A program made the translations under genes and the position numbers. A stretch of 47,184 nucleotides of DNA from Chloroflexota bacterium (lineage in GTDB: Bacteria > Chloroflexota > Anaerolineae > Aggregatilineales > Phototrophicaceae), in contig JAEZAF010000195.1 in assembly GCA_023430545.1 (NCBI GenBank), forward strand, positions 1 through 47,184, in the 5' to 3' direction. This document shows, in pieces, positions 1 to 7,205 of this stretch (within the stretch, counting starts at the first letter, position 1; every line of letters starts with the position of its first letter). Below the pieces are notes generated by a model. It ran no database searches. It had not been told where the DNA came from and saw only the letters and a program-made list of their open reading frames with translations.

Positions 1-281
1 CGATTCGGAGGCAGGTCATAAATGTCAGAGAAGTAAGTGATTTGACTTCCTGATGGTGAAAATAGCGGATCGCGAACTAGCGGGCCATCACTCACCAAAG
101 TTTGCACAGATCCAGAAGCAGTATCGATCAGCAGGATGCTGGCTTGACCATCATATTCCAAAAGTAACTGTCCTGAGACAGAAATACTGACGCTGATGGT
201 ATCACCCTGTGCATGAATGCCGCTCAAACCAATCAACAGCAGGAATAAAGTAATCGCTGAACACAACTTATTTACGCGCAT
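1..281 (-). CDS. Secreted beta-propeller-like (PD40/TolB-type) protein, 3' part missing
   Basis: Reading the minus strand from an ATG at 281-279 gives an open frame of 93 codons that runs off the left edge of the window. The N-terminus is a typical signal peptide: two basic residues, a hydrophobic run (ITLFLLLIGLSG, about residues 10-21) and a cleavage-like IHA/Q site near residue 24. A motif close to FSPSGSQITYFSD follows near residues 78-90. That pattern recurs in PD40/TolB-type propeller blades, where a short strand follows a SPxGxxI turn. The product is probably exported or anchored outside the membrane and may bind proteins or glycans; the specific role is not visible. It is the last gene of a three-gene minus-strand run, 12 nt after the previous stop. 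The propeller call rests on one blade only. Confidence 0.6.
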   Translation of the reverse strand, partial: MRVNKLCSAITLFLLLIGLSGIHAQGDTISVSISVSGQLLLEYDGQASILLIDTASGSVQTLVSDGPLVRDPLFSPSGSQITYFSDIYDLPPN

Positions 282-293
282 TGCGTCACGTCC

Positions 294-884
294 TTAAGAA
301 GGGTTGAGACCCTGTTCCTGAAGCCATGATTCGATGCGGGTCTGCCAGTCGGTGTTGGCACCGGCGTTCTGGGGGACGGGAAGCTGTGAGGCGAAGGCCA
401 GCGCACGCTGCGAGACCACCGCATCCACATCTTCGGGATCATTGCGACCATGCAGCCATGTATAGAGCAGCATACGGGCATAACGCGCATCACCCAGCCC
501 GGCCAGCAGTGCCGCCCCGACCGAGACACGCAGTTCGGCATTGGCCTTCTCGTTGGCAAGGTCGATGAAATCGGCAGTGGTTTCCCAGCCGGAGAGATCG
601 GTCATGGTGGTCGCCAGCGACTGCTGATACTCAAGGCCGAGGTTGCGCAGAGAAGCGAGGCTGTCTTCAACCAACCTGACCAGCGCCGCCCGAATGCCGG
701 TTTCCGGTTCCGGCTGAAGCTGGCGCGACGCCATCCGTGCGGCCAGTTCCTTCAGATCAGCATCGGCCAGATCCAGTCCCTGCTCGAACAGCAGACGCCG
801 GAACTGGCGCAGCAGAATCAACCAGTATTCTTCATCCGTCCAGCCGAGTACATTGGCCGCACGGTTACGCTGATGCATCGTCAT
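294..884 (-). CDS. Hypothetical soluble protein, 196 aa
   Basis: The frame begins at an ATG preceded by a clear ribosome-binding site (AGGGGA about 6 nt upstream on the minus strand). The protein appears soluble and largely alpha-helical, without a signal peptide or membrane segment. It has a central GWETTADFIDLANEKANAE stretch and a C-terminal helix ending WLQEQGLNPS. I do not recognise a family. It lies 27 nt downstream of the DCC-family oxidoreductase gene and 12 nt upstream of the secreted propeller-like gene, so the three are probably co-transcribed. Frame integrity, the good ribosome-binding site and operon spacing support a real gene; nothing in it supports a functional assignment. Confidence 0.72.
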   Translation of the reverse strand: MTMHQRNRAANVLGWTDEEYWLILLRQFRRLLFEQGLDLADADLKELAARMASRQLQPEPETGIRAALVRLVEDSLASLRNLGLEYQQSLATTMTDLSGWETTADFIDLANEKANAELRVSVGAALLAGLGDARYARMLLYTWLHGRNDPEDVDAVVSQRALAFASQLPVPQNAGANTDWQTRIESWLQEQGLNPS

Positions 885-911
885 AACTTCCCCTGTGGTG
901 TGATGCTGTGG

Positions 912-1340
912 TTACTGGCGCTGTGGAATCTTACAGATCCCGTCGGCGCAGTCGGCTTCATTCTTCTCAAGTTCGACACCGAAAAGCCGGTTGATCGCAT
1001 AACGGTTACGGGCGATAAAGCGGTACAACTGCGGGCCAAGCCATGTCCCGATCACTGGCAGATGCAGCAGCGCCCACAGCGGAAGCCCTAACGGGATATC
1101 GCGCAGCATGCGGCGTGTACCCGTGAATCCGCCATACACCTTACCTGAATCAGCGACGACATGGATCTGGCCCATCGCCGCTTCATGGTCGATCTGCGGA
1201 TAGCGGGCTGACACTTCATCATGGCGGTGCAGGTCGAGGAACTCGACACGGTTGAACCAGTCCAGCGCCGTGACAATTCGCCGGGTGGTATTACAGATCA
1301 CACAGTTTCCATCAAAAATCGCGACAGTGCGGGTACTCAC
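912..1340 (-). CDS. DCC-family thiol-disulfide oxidoreductase (DUF393)
   Basis: This 142-residue protein opens with VAIFDGNCVICNTTRR. It carries the DGxCxxC motif near residues 10-16 that defines the DCC/DUF393 (YuxK-like) family, predicted thioredoxin-fold thiol-disulfide oxidoreductases. The two cysteines (C13 and C16) are both present. A second conserved segment, PLGLPLWALLHLPVIG, is amphipathic and typical of the family's C-terminal half, followed by a YRFIARNRYAINRLFG helix. The start is a GTG at 1340-1338. It is the first gene of the minus-strand run and faces the DUF4230 gene across 283 bp. The physiological substrate of the family is not established. Two more cysteines near the C-terminus (C131, C136) may matter for redox chemistry, but that is speculation. 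Confidence 0.85.
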   Translation of the reverse strand: MSTRTVAIFDGNCVICNTTRRIVTALDWFNRVEFLDLHRHDEVSARYPQIDHEAAMGQIHVVADSGKVYGGFTGTRRMLRDIPLGLPLWALLHLPVIGTWLGPQLYRFIARNRYAINRLFGVELEKNEADCADGICKIPQRQ

Positions 1341-1366
1341 TGATTATTTATCCCTATCTGCTATCA

Positions 1367-1411
1367 CTTAAACGGCGACCGCTTAAACAGCAATCGCTTA
1401 AGCGGCGATTG
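1367..1411. repeat. Three tandem 15-bp repeats in a divergent intergenic region
   Basis: Three consecutive imperfect 15-bp units begin CTTAA at 1367, 1382 and 1397: CTTAAACGGCGACCG, CTTAAACAGCAATCG and CTTAAGCGGCGATTG. The last 21 bp (1391-1411) also form an inverted repeat, CAATCGC/GCGATTG, around a TTAAGCG centre. The repeats lie between the divergent DCC and DUF4230 genes, 26 bp from the DCC start. They could be operators for a multimeric regulator or replication slippage; nothing seen distinguishes these. Confidence 0.6.
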
Positions 1412-1623
1412 TCTGAGGGGCTACAACGATGCTCTCATTGTAACGTAACTGTATCACCACAGAGCATAAGGCCGCGCTATAACTTCAGACGCACTGACAC
1501 CGTACATCTGTACATGTGATGATGAAGTCTCACAGAAACAGATCGCAGGCCGGTTTACGGGGTTTGTATTCAACAGTGCAGTAAGGCCTAATCCACGCCT
1601 GAGGGCGCAGAAAGGTTTTCCAG

Positions 1624-2274
1624 ATGGTACGCTTTATCACACGCAGTCTGCTGGTGATTGTACTGGTGATCGCGATTTTCATCGCTGGCGTGTTCGCCGG
1701 ATCGCGAGGGCTGTTTGGCTGGCTGACCGGGGATGTCACCACCAACACCACCGCCGTCACCCTGCTGGATCGTATTCAACTTCTGGCACAGCTCACCACG
1801 ACGCGCTACAGCTACAGTAACATCCTGACCAGTGAGCGTGAACTCCCGCCGATTCTGGCTGGTTTATACGGCGAACGGCTGATCATGGTCGCCGTTGGTG
1901 AGGTCAACGCCGGGATCGACCTCAACCTGCTGACTGAAGACCGCATTCAGACGATAGACAATACGCTGATCATCCGCCTGCCGGAAGTACAGCTTCAGGA
2001 CTGCTTCTTCAACGAGCAGGAGTCCTACGTGATCTCACGCGATACCGGCTTTTTCGCCCGTCCAATCCCCGATCTGGATGAGCAGGCGAGGCTCTATGCA
2101 CTGGTTCAGTTCCGTGACCGTGCCATCGAAGACGGCATCCTGACTGATGCACAGGCACAGGCCGAGGCGAGTGTGCGGGAACTGATGATGGCAGCGGTGG
2201 GTGACGACTACGAAGAAATACGGGTGGTGAGTGATCCATCGACCACCCCGATAATCCCACCCACCTGCCAGTAA
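1624..2274 (+). CDS. DUF4230 family membrane-anchored protein
   Basis: This 216-residue protein starts with one N-terminal membrane segment (LLVIVLVIAIFIAGVFAG, about residues 9-26) and continues as an extracytoplasmic domain. The core reads LAQLTTTRYSYSNI, then VAVGEVNAGIDL, then LIIRLPEVQLQDC. This matches the DUF4230 pattern, in which a GxVxAGIDLsxL turn precedes a strand ending in a conserved LPxPxI-like motif. The C-terminal half is helical with a REL..AVGDDYEEIRV segment, also seen in the family. The biochemical role of DUF4230 is unknown. The start has an AGAAAGG sequence upstream. The gene is separated from fabD by 268 bp of hairpin-rich DNA and is probably transcribed alone. The C-terminus is proline/threonine rich. 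Confidence 0.8.
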   Translation: MVRFITRSLLVIVLVIAIFIAGVFAGSRGLFGWLTGDVTTNTTAVTLLDRIQLLAQLTTTRYSYSNILTSERELPPILAGLYGERLIMVAVGEVNAGIDLNLLTEDRIQTIDNTLIIRLPEVQLQDCFFNEQESYVISRDTGFFARPIPDLDEQARLYALVQFRDRAIEDGILTDAQAQAEASVRELMMAAVGDDYEEIRVVSDPSTTPIIPPTCQ

Positions 2275-2292
2275 GTCCCGGCTGCACTGTCA

Positions 2293-2403
2293 GCAGCAGC
2301 GTAATGCTGCTGCAAATTGCAGCAATTTGTGCAGCGCCAGCGAGTGTTCAGGTTCAAATTCCTTGTTGCTGCTGCTGCTGCACAAAAAAAATTGTGCTGC
2401 AAC
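2293..2403. repeat. Hairpin-rich CTG/GCA repeat element, copy C
   Basis: The element has a perfect hairpin GCAGCAGC-GTAAT-GCTGCTGC (2293-2313). A short palindromic AAATTGC-A-GCAATTT follows (2314-2328), and after a spacer comes a run of GCTGCTGCTG pairing with TTGTGCTGCAAC around an A-tract (2374-2403). It resembles the paired-hairpin elements near 46156-46253 and 46340-46429 but lacks their shared 16-nt core. It follows the DUF4230 stop codon and may help end transcription, although there is no clean T-tract. Confidence 0.5.
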
Positions 2404-2415
2404 AGGTAAGGCCGC

Positions 2416-2439
2416 GGGTGGCATTGAATGCCGCCCTAC
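2416..2439. repeat. REP-like palindrome ending CCCTAC
   Basis: GGGTGGCAT, a TGA loop and ATGCCGCCC form a 9-bp stem with one G-T pair, followed by TAC. The same architecture recurs at 3503-3525 with a different stem. Both copies are intergenic and flank fabD. Confidence 0.5.
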
Positions 2440-2542
2440 TACCGCCAGAAATGTTAAGGTACAGGATTTTACATTCTAGCACAGATGTTCGATCCGTGCG
2501 GTTAGAATTTTCAAATGATTCAGATGGCAAGGAAAAGATTCA

Positions 2543-3487
2543 ATGACTGAAGGGCAGTCAACGGCCTTTGTCTTCCCCGGACAAGGTTCACAGATGATGG
2601 GGATGGGAAAAGATGCCGCCGAGCAGTATCCGGCAGCACGTCAGATTTTTGAAGAGGCGGATGATCTGTTTGGGATGAAGCTCAGCCAGATCTGCTTCGA
2701 AGGTCCGCAGGAGATGCTCGACCAGACACGCTATACGCAGCCAGCGCTGTATGTATGCAGCACCGCCCTGCTGCAAGCCCTTCGGAGCGAATTCCCTGAA
2801 GCAAAGCCGGTGTGTGTGGCGGGGCACAGTCTGGGGGAATTCACGGCGCTGATGTCAGCGGGGGTATTCAGCTTTGCCGATGGTCTGAATCTGGTCAAGC
2901 TGCGTGGGCAACTGATGGAAGCGGCTGGCAATCACAGTCCGGGCGGGATGGCTGCGGTGCTTGGACTGGATGTTGAGAAAGTGCGTGAAGCCTGCGCTGC
3001 TGCACGTACCCAAACGAACCGAACGCTGGTCGTCGCGAATGATAACTGCCCCGGTCAGATCGTGATCTCCGGCGATCAGGAAGCGCTGGAGATCGGCATG
3101 GAACTGATCAAAGCAGCGGGAGCAAAACGGGTGGTGCCGCTGGCGGTGAGCATCGCCGCCCACTCTCCGCTGATGGCATCGGCAGCAGAGGCACTGAGCG
3201 TGGAGATCGAGCAGACGACGCTGCAATCACCGCGCATTCCGGTCTACGGGAATGTCAGCGCGGCTCCGCTGGAAAGTGTCGAGGCGATTCGCGAGGAACT
3301 TCGCCTGCAACTGACCGAGGCCGTCCGCTGGACGGAGACGGTGCGAGCGATGATGTCAGCAGGGGTGAGCACATTCGTCGAAATCGGCTCCAAGGATGTG
3401 CTGACCGGTCTGATCCGCCGGATTGACCGGGGCGCGAAGACGGTGACGGTCAATGATGCAGAGGGCATTCGGTCGGTGCGAGGGTAG
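2543..3487 (+). CDS. fabD: Malonyl-CoA:ACP transacylase
   Basis: FabD transfers malonyl from CoA to acyl carrier protein to supply extender units for type II fatty acid synthesis in the cytoplasm. The 314-residue product has the N-terminal FPGQGSQ loop (residues 11-17), the nucleophile elbow GHSLG with serine 96, a conserved arginine at about 121 (KLRGQ) that holds the malonyl carboxylate, and the catalytic histidine in AAHSPLM (His207). These match the Ser92/Arg117/His201 set of the E. coli enzyme, and the length is normal for the family. The start follows AAGGAA about 9 nt upstream. It stands alone: no fabH, fabG, acpP or fabF is adjacent. One difference is that the usual GPFHS context of the catalytic histidine is IAAHS here. 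Confidence 0.96.
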   Translation: MTEGQSTAFVFPGQGSQMMGMGKDAAEQYPAARQIFEEADDLFGMKLSQICFEGPQEMLDQTRYTQPALYVCSTALLQALRSEFPEAKPVCVAGHSLGEFTALMSAGVFSFADGLNLVKLRGQLMEAAGNHSPGGMAAVLGLDVEKVREACAAARTQTNRTLVVANDNCPGQIVISGDQEALEIGMELIKAAGAKRVVPLAVSIAAHSPLMASAAEALSVEIEQTTLQSPRIPVYGNVSAAPLESVEAIREELRLQLTEAVRWTETVRAMMSAGVSTFVEIGSKDVLTGLIRRIDRGAKTVTVNDAEGIRSVRG

Positions 3488-3837
3488 CGGATACCAATCG
3501 GCGGGCGCAAGGTATTGCGCCCTACATTTACGCGCCCTACCAGGGATAATATACGAACGGCCTTATCCGCAATAATGGAACACAGGACAGTATGTGTTTG
3601 TCTGTATTTCAGGAGCCGTGATTTCATCGGCGGCGCGGACAACGTGATATAAACAGGCTCTGGTCGAAAAGTACAGTTTCGAGCATAATGCCGGGGTTCA
3701 TCACTGCGTCAGCCGGGGTGGATAAGCGGTCTCACATCAGATCACGAAGCCGTGATTTATCCTGACTGATAATTGAAGCAAGGCTTACAGGATCTTGAAG
3801 CTCCCCAGGGGCTTAACGATCCAACAGAAGGATCCGT
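3488..3837. other. Intergenic region with a second REP-like palindrome
   Basis: No gene is visible in these 350 bp. An 8-bp perfect stem GGGCGCAA-GGTA-TTGCGCCC lies at 3503-3522, followed by TAC, and a partial copy of the same ending (GCGCCCTAC) lies at 3532-3540. The rest has no repeat I can support. The ribosome-binding site of the downstream gene (AGAAGGA) lies at the right end. Confidence 0.5.
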
Positions 3838-4488
3838 ATGAATTTAATGGATTATGTCCGCATTCTGGTGCGGCGCGGCTGGATCATGCTGCTGGTTGCG
3901 GCAATCGCGGCTGCAAGCGCCTTTCTGCTGACCCGTGAACAGACTACCGTGTACCGTTCCACGCAGATCGTGCTGCTCCAGCCCTCCCGTGCAGACCTGG
4001 GCCTGAGCGAATCGATTATCCGCACGATGCAGTCCTATGCGCTGTATCTGCGCAGTTCGCAGCGGGCCGAAGAAGTGATCGAGACACTTCAACTGGACAC
4101 CGTCCCGACTGAACTGCAAAGCCGTGTCACGGTGGACGCTAACACCCTGGATCTGTCGATTCAGATCGATGTTGAGGATACGCAGGAACAGCAGGCCAAC
4201 GAGATCGCAACCGCTTACGGTCAGATTCTGGTCAACTATCAGAATGAACGCAATCAGCGTGCCCGTCAGGAAGACCGCATCGACGTTGTGCCGCAGGATA
4301 ACGCCCGTGCCAGCATCGTGCGCCCGCGTCCGACAATCAATGCGGCGGCGGGGGGTGTGATCGGGCTGCTGGTCGGCGGAATCATCGTCTTCGCACTCGA
4401 AGTCATGGAAAGCAGTCTGATTCGCCGTCGCAGCGACCTTGAAGACAACCTTTCTATCCCTGTTCTTGCCACCATCTCCGGCGAATAG
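3838..4488 (+). CDS. Wzz/YveK-type polysaccharide chain-length or co-polymerase protein
   Basis: This 216-residue protein has the two-helix topology of polysaccharide co-polymerases. One membrane segment sits near residues 17-31 (MLLVAAIAAASAFLL) and another near 168-188 (AAAGGVIGLLVGGIIVFALEV), with an extracytoplasmic helical domain between. The N-terminal MDYVRILVRRGW and the PRPTIN segment just before the second helix are typical of the family. Such proteins control chain length or activate the tyrosine kinase that regulates Wzy-dependent or related polysaccharide export. The next gene encodes a separate BY-kinase-like ATPase, so the pair follows the split CpsC/CpsD arrangement of Gram-positive bacteria rather than the fused Wzc form. 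An AGAAGGA ribosome-binding site precedes the ATG. The polymer made is not known. Confidence 0.87.
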   Translation: MNLMDYVRILVRRGWIMLLVAAIAAASAFLLTREQTTVYRSTQIVLLQPSRADLGLSESIIRTMQSYALYLRSSQRAEEVIETLQLDTVPTELQSRVTVDANTLDLSIQIDVEDTQEQQANEIATAYGQILVNYQNERNQRARQEDRIDVVPQDNARASIVRPRPTINAAAGGVIGLLVGGIIVFALEVMESSLIRRRSDLEDNLSIPVLATISGE

Positions 4489-4508
4489 CCACAGGAGCTG
4501 TCACCGCC

Positions 4509-5162
4509 ATGTCTGACATCAAACTGATTACTCTGACCGATCCACGCTCTGAGACGGCTGAAGGCTATCGCGCACTGCGCACACAGCTTATGTATGGCCG
4601 GGGTGGGAAAGCGCTCCACACCCTGCTGGTGACCTCCGCCGCGAAAGATGACGGTAAAAGCGTGGCCGCGGCCAATCTCGCTGTGGTGCTGGCGCAAAGC
4701 GGACAGCGTACTATTCTGGTCGATGCCGATCTGCACCGGCCTGCACAGCCTGCAATCTGGGGACTGGGGACGCAGCCCGGTCTGGATGCGCTGATGAAAG
4801 ATGATCGCACGCTGGCGAATCCGCCGCTGATCGCGACATCGGTGCCAAATCTCAGCCTGCTGCTGCCGGGTGAGCTTCCGACCGTCCCGGGCGATGTGCT
4901 GGCGCATCAGCGTATGGGTGAGATTATCGGCCTGCTCAAAGCACGCTCGGATTATATTGTCTTCGACGCGCCGCCGGTGCTGGCAACCACTGACGCGCTG
5001 ATCCTCGCACCGAAAGTTGATGGCGTGGTGATGATCGTGCGGGCCGGACAGACACGCACCGGACAGGTCGAACGGGCGAAGGGCCTGCTGGAAAGCGTCA
5101 ATGCGAAGCTGCTGGGCGCTGCGCTGATGAACGCCAAGTCCGAAATGCGCGGCAGCTACTAG
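4509..5162 (+). CDS. CpsD/YwqD-like BY-kinase family ATPase
   Basis: This 217-residue cytoplasmic protein has the BY-kinase/MinD-type nucleotide site. The Walker A loop is SAAKDDGKSV (about residues 44-53), Walker A' is ILVDADLHRP (about 75-84) and Walker B is YIVFDAPPV. The N-terminal region has the ETAEGYRALRTQLMY helix seen in CpsD-like proteins, which takes part in oligomer contacts. The usual C-terminal tyrosine-rich cluster is absent: the chain ends MRGSY with a single terminal tyrosine. It may be a reduced kinase or an ATPase that regulates the Wzz-like partner encoded 20 nt upstream. A good ribosome-binding site (AGGAG) lies about 10 nt before the ATG. Family membership is clear; actual tyrosine kinase activity is uncertain. 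Confidence 0.87.
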   Translation: MSDIKLITLTDPRSETAEGYRALRTQLMYGRGGKALHTLLVTSAAKDDGKSVAAANLAVVLAQSGQRTILVDADLHRPAQPAIWGLGTQPGLDALMKDDRTLANPPLIATSVPNLSLLLPGELPTVPGDVLAHQRMGEIIGLLKARSDYIVFDAPPVLATTDALILAPKVDGVVMIVRAGQTRTGQVERAKGLLESVNAKLLGAALMNAKSEMRGSY

Positions 5163-5204
5163 CTGCGCCTGATCTGTCCGACAATTATGGAATGACCGCC
5201 AGCG

Positions 5205-5921
5205 ATGCTTAAACTCGACCGGCAGGAACGTTATCGCCAGCGCTACCGCCAGATGAGGCCGGGCTACCGCCCGTCACTGGAAGTGTATCTTGGCTACGCT
5301 GATGCCCTGATCAACGCTGAAACCCGTCTGCTGGATGCCGGATGCGGCGAAGGCGGGCTTACCTCGAAGTATCAGGCCACAGCGCGACAGGTCATCGGCG
5401 TGGATCGCTATCTGCAACCGATCAGGGATACGGTCGAACTGAAGCAGATTGTGGATGCCGATCTTAATCACCTGCCCTTTGCGGCCAGCAGCTTTGATGT
5501 GGTGATGAGTTCGTGGGTGCTGGAACATCTGAAACAGCCGGATGTGATGTTCGCAGAGGCAGCACGCGTGCTGCGACCCGGCGGACACTTTCTCTTTATC
5601 ACCCCGAACGCGTATAATTATCTGATCTGGGCGCGGCGGCTGGTCCCCAACAATATCAGCACACCGCTGGTTGATCGTATTTACGGACGCGGCGAGGATT
5701 ACATCTTTTCGACCTATTATCGCGCCAATACACGGCGCTCGATTGAAAAGGCGCTGCTGCCTGCAGGCTTCGAGTGTCGTGCCTTCGACTACATCAGCGA
5801 TCCGACATACACAGCCTTTAACGAGGCGCTTTTCCGGCTGTCGGCACTGGTCGAAGGTGTGTTAGGGAAAATCCCGCAGAGCCGGGTCCACATCGTCGGC
5901 TGGTATCAGAAAAAGGGGTAG
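5205..5921 (+). CDS. Class I SAM-dependent methyltransferase
   Basis: This 238-residue protein has a Methyltransf_11-type Rossmann fold. Motif I reads LLDAGCGEGGLT (about residues 42-53), an acidic residue ends the second strand (VIGVDRY), and the post-motif VVMSSWVLEHL is typical. A C-terminal extension (residues 150-238) with ISTPLVDRIYGRGEDYIFSTYY is probably the acceptor-binding cap. It lies in the polysaccharide cluster 42 nt after the kinase-like gene, so a sugar, lipid carrier or glycolipid acceptor is plausible, but the sequence does not identify the substrate. No membrane segment is evident. Confidence 0.85.
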   Translation: MLKLDRQERYRQRYRQMRPGYRPSLEVYLGYADALINAETRLLDAGCGEGGLTSKYQATARQVIGVDRYLQPIRDTVELKQIVDADLNHLPFAASSFDVVMSSWVLEHLKQPDVMFAEAARVLRPGGHFLFITPNAYNYLIWARRLVPNNISTPLVDRIYGRGEDYIFSTYYRANTRRSIEKALLPAGFECRAFDYISDPTYTAFNEALFRLSALVEGVLGKIPQSRVHIVGWYQKKG

Positions 5922-5924
5922 AAC

Positions 5925-6119
5925 GTGGCAGACGAATCACCTCAGAAGGAACCACTTCAGCCCGATCAGGACTCGGTCAAGGCATGGGATGCACTGCCTA
6001 AAGGGACGCCTTCGCGTCAGGCGCTGCCACCGCTGACCGGTGGGTCGCGCTGGCTGAACGCGCTGATCTTCGCCGGGATACTCATCCTGCTGATCGTCAT
6101 CCTGACACAGGGGCGCTGA
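5925..6119 (+). CDS. Small single-pass membrane protein, 64 aa
   Basis: Translation starts at a GTG at 5925, 3 nt after the methyltransferase stop, with AAAAAGGGG just upstream as ribosome-binding site. The first 40 residues are hydrophilic and proline-rich. The C-terminal end is one hydrophobic helix, LNALIFAGILILLIVILTQ (about residues 44-62), so this is a tail-anchored or single-pass inner-membrane protein. It matches no family I recognise. Tight coupling to the methyltransferase gene suggests a function in the same surface-polymer pathway. Confidence 0.7.
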   Translation: MADESPQKEPLQPDQDSVKAWDALPKGTPSRQALPPLTGGSRWLNALIFAGILILLIVILTQGR

Positions 6120-6197
6120 TCGACCGGCAGACAGAAACTGGCAAAACGATTTTCAGCATTCACAAATCGAACGAACTTCAGGAAAGACAAACTCCTT

Positions 6198-7190
6198 ATG
6201 ATTAAACTCATCGTGATTGACCTGGATGGCACCCTGCTCAACAGCCAGCACCAGTTAAGTGATCGGACTGCCGAAGCCATCGAGAAAGCACAGGCGCAGG
6301 GCATCCAGATCATGCTGGCGACCGGCAAGACACGCCATTCAGGGGAAGCAATTATCAAGCGTTTCAACCTGACAACGCACGGCATCTATCTTCAGGGGGC
6401 GTCGGTGCATCTGCATGACGGCGGTATCCATGCCAATAACACCCTGAACCCGGATGTCGCCCGCCGGATCATCACCTTCGCTGAAGATCGCGGGTTTGAT
6501 GTGGCCGCATACAGTGGTCAGCGCATTCTGTCGCGCACGGTCAGCGCTGGCGCAGAGGAACTGCACAGCCTGTATCACGAGCCGATGCCGGAAGCGGTCG
6601 GCCCGCTGCAGAATATCCTCGCGAGCACACCAATCAACAAGCTGCTTGTGATCAAGCCGAATGAGGCGCGCAAAATCAAGGCCCTGCGCTGGCAGCTCAG
6701 CATGCAGATCAATCCAAAGGAAGCACGGATGACTCAGGCGCTGCCGGATATGCTGGAGATCCTGCCGCCGAATGTCTCCAAGGGTGCGGCGCTGAAACAT
6801 CTGCTGAAGGATCTCGGCATCAAGCCTGAAGAGGTGATGGCACTGGGCGATGCGGAAAACGATCTGGAGATGATCGAGCTGGCTGGAATCGGTGTGGCGA
6901 TGGGGAATGCAGTCGATCTGCTGAAGCAGGCGGCGGATTATGTCGTCGCCAGTAACGACGAGGACGGCATCGCTGAGGCTATCGAGCGCTTCGCACTGAA
7001 GAAGGAAGAAGCACCAGCCGCAGACACCAGCGCAACACCGGCGACCAGCACGGCTGATACTGAAAAGCCAGCCGATGAGACATCGACCGATGCCGCTGCA
7101 TCGAGTGAAACCGGCGGGCAGACCGAGGGTCAAACTGCTGGAGAATCTACGGCGCAAACCGCCAGCAAAACTGAAACCAAAACTGAGTAA
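6198..7190 (+). CDS. Cof-type HAD superfamily phosphatase with a disordered C-terminal tail
   Basis: The first 270 residues are a Cof-type (IIB) HAD hydrolase. Motif I is DLDGTLLNS with Asp8 as nucleophile and Asp10 as acid/base; motif II is in IMLATGKTRH; the motif IV metal site is LGDAENDLEMI. Such enzymes dephosphorylate small phosphosugars, flavin or pyridoxal phosphates; the substrate here is unknown. The remaining ~60 residues (about 272-330) are low-complexity, rich in Thr, Ala, Glu and Ser with repeated TAD/TET-like segments, and predicted disordered. Family members usually stop near residue 270, so the tail is an addition. It lies between surface-polysaccharide genes, and a role in sugar-phosphate metabolism is only inferred. 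The ATG is preceded by a somewhat distant GGAAAG. Confidence 0.87.
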   Translation: MIKLIVIDLDGTLLNSQHQLSDRTAEAIEKAQAQGIQIMLATGKTRHSGEAIIKRFNLTTHGIYLQGASVHLHDGGIHANNTLNPDVARRIITFAEDRGFDVAAYSGQRILSRTVSAGAEELHSLYHEPMPEAVGPLQNILASTPINKLLVIKPNEARKIKALRWQLSMQINPKEARMTQALPDMLEILPPNVSKGAALKHLLKDLGIKPEEVMALGDAENDLEMIELAGIGVAMGNAVDLLKQAADYVVASNDEDGIAEAIERFALKKEEAPAADTSATPATSTADTEKPADETSTDAAASSETGGQTEGQTAGESTAQTASKTETKTE

Positions 7191-7205
7191 GGAACGGATC
7201 TACAC

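Noticed and set aside
450..1091. 213-residue plus-strand ORF
   Set aside because: It overlaps two better-supported minus-strand genes and has no family match.
6339..7157. 272-residue antisense ORF opposite the HAD gene
   Set aside because: It mirrors a GC-rich coding frame and has no protein family pattern.
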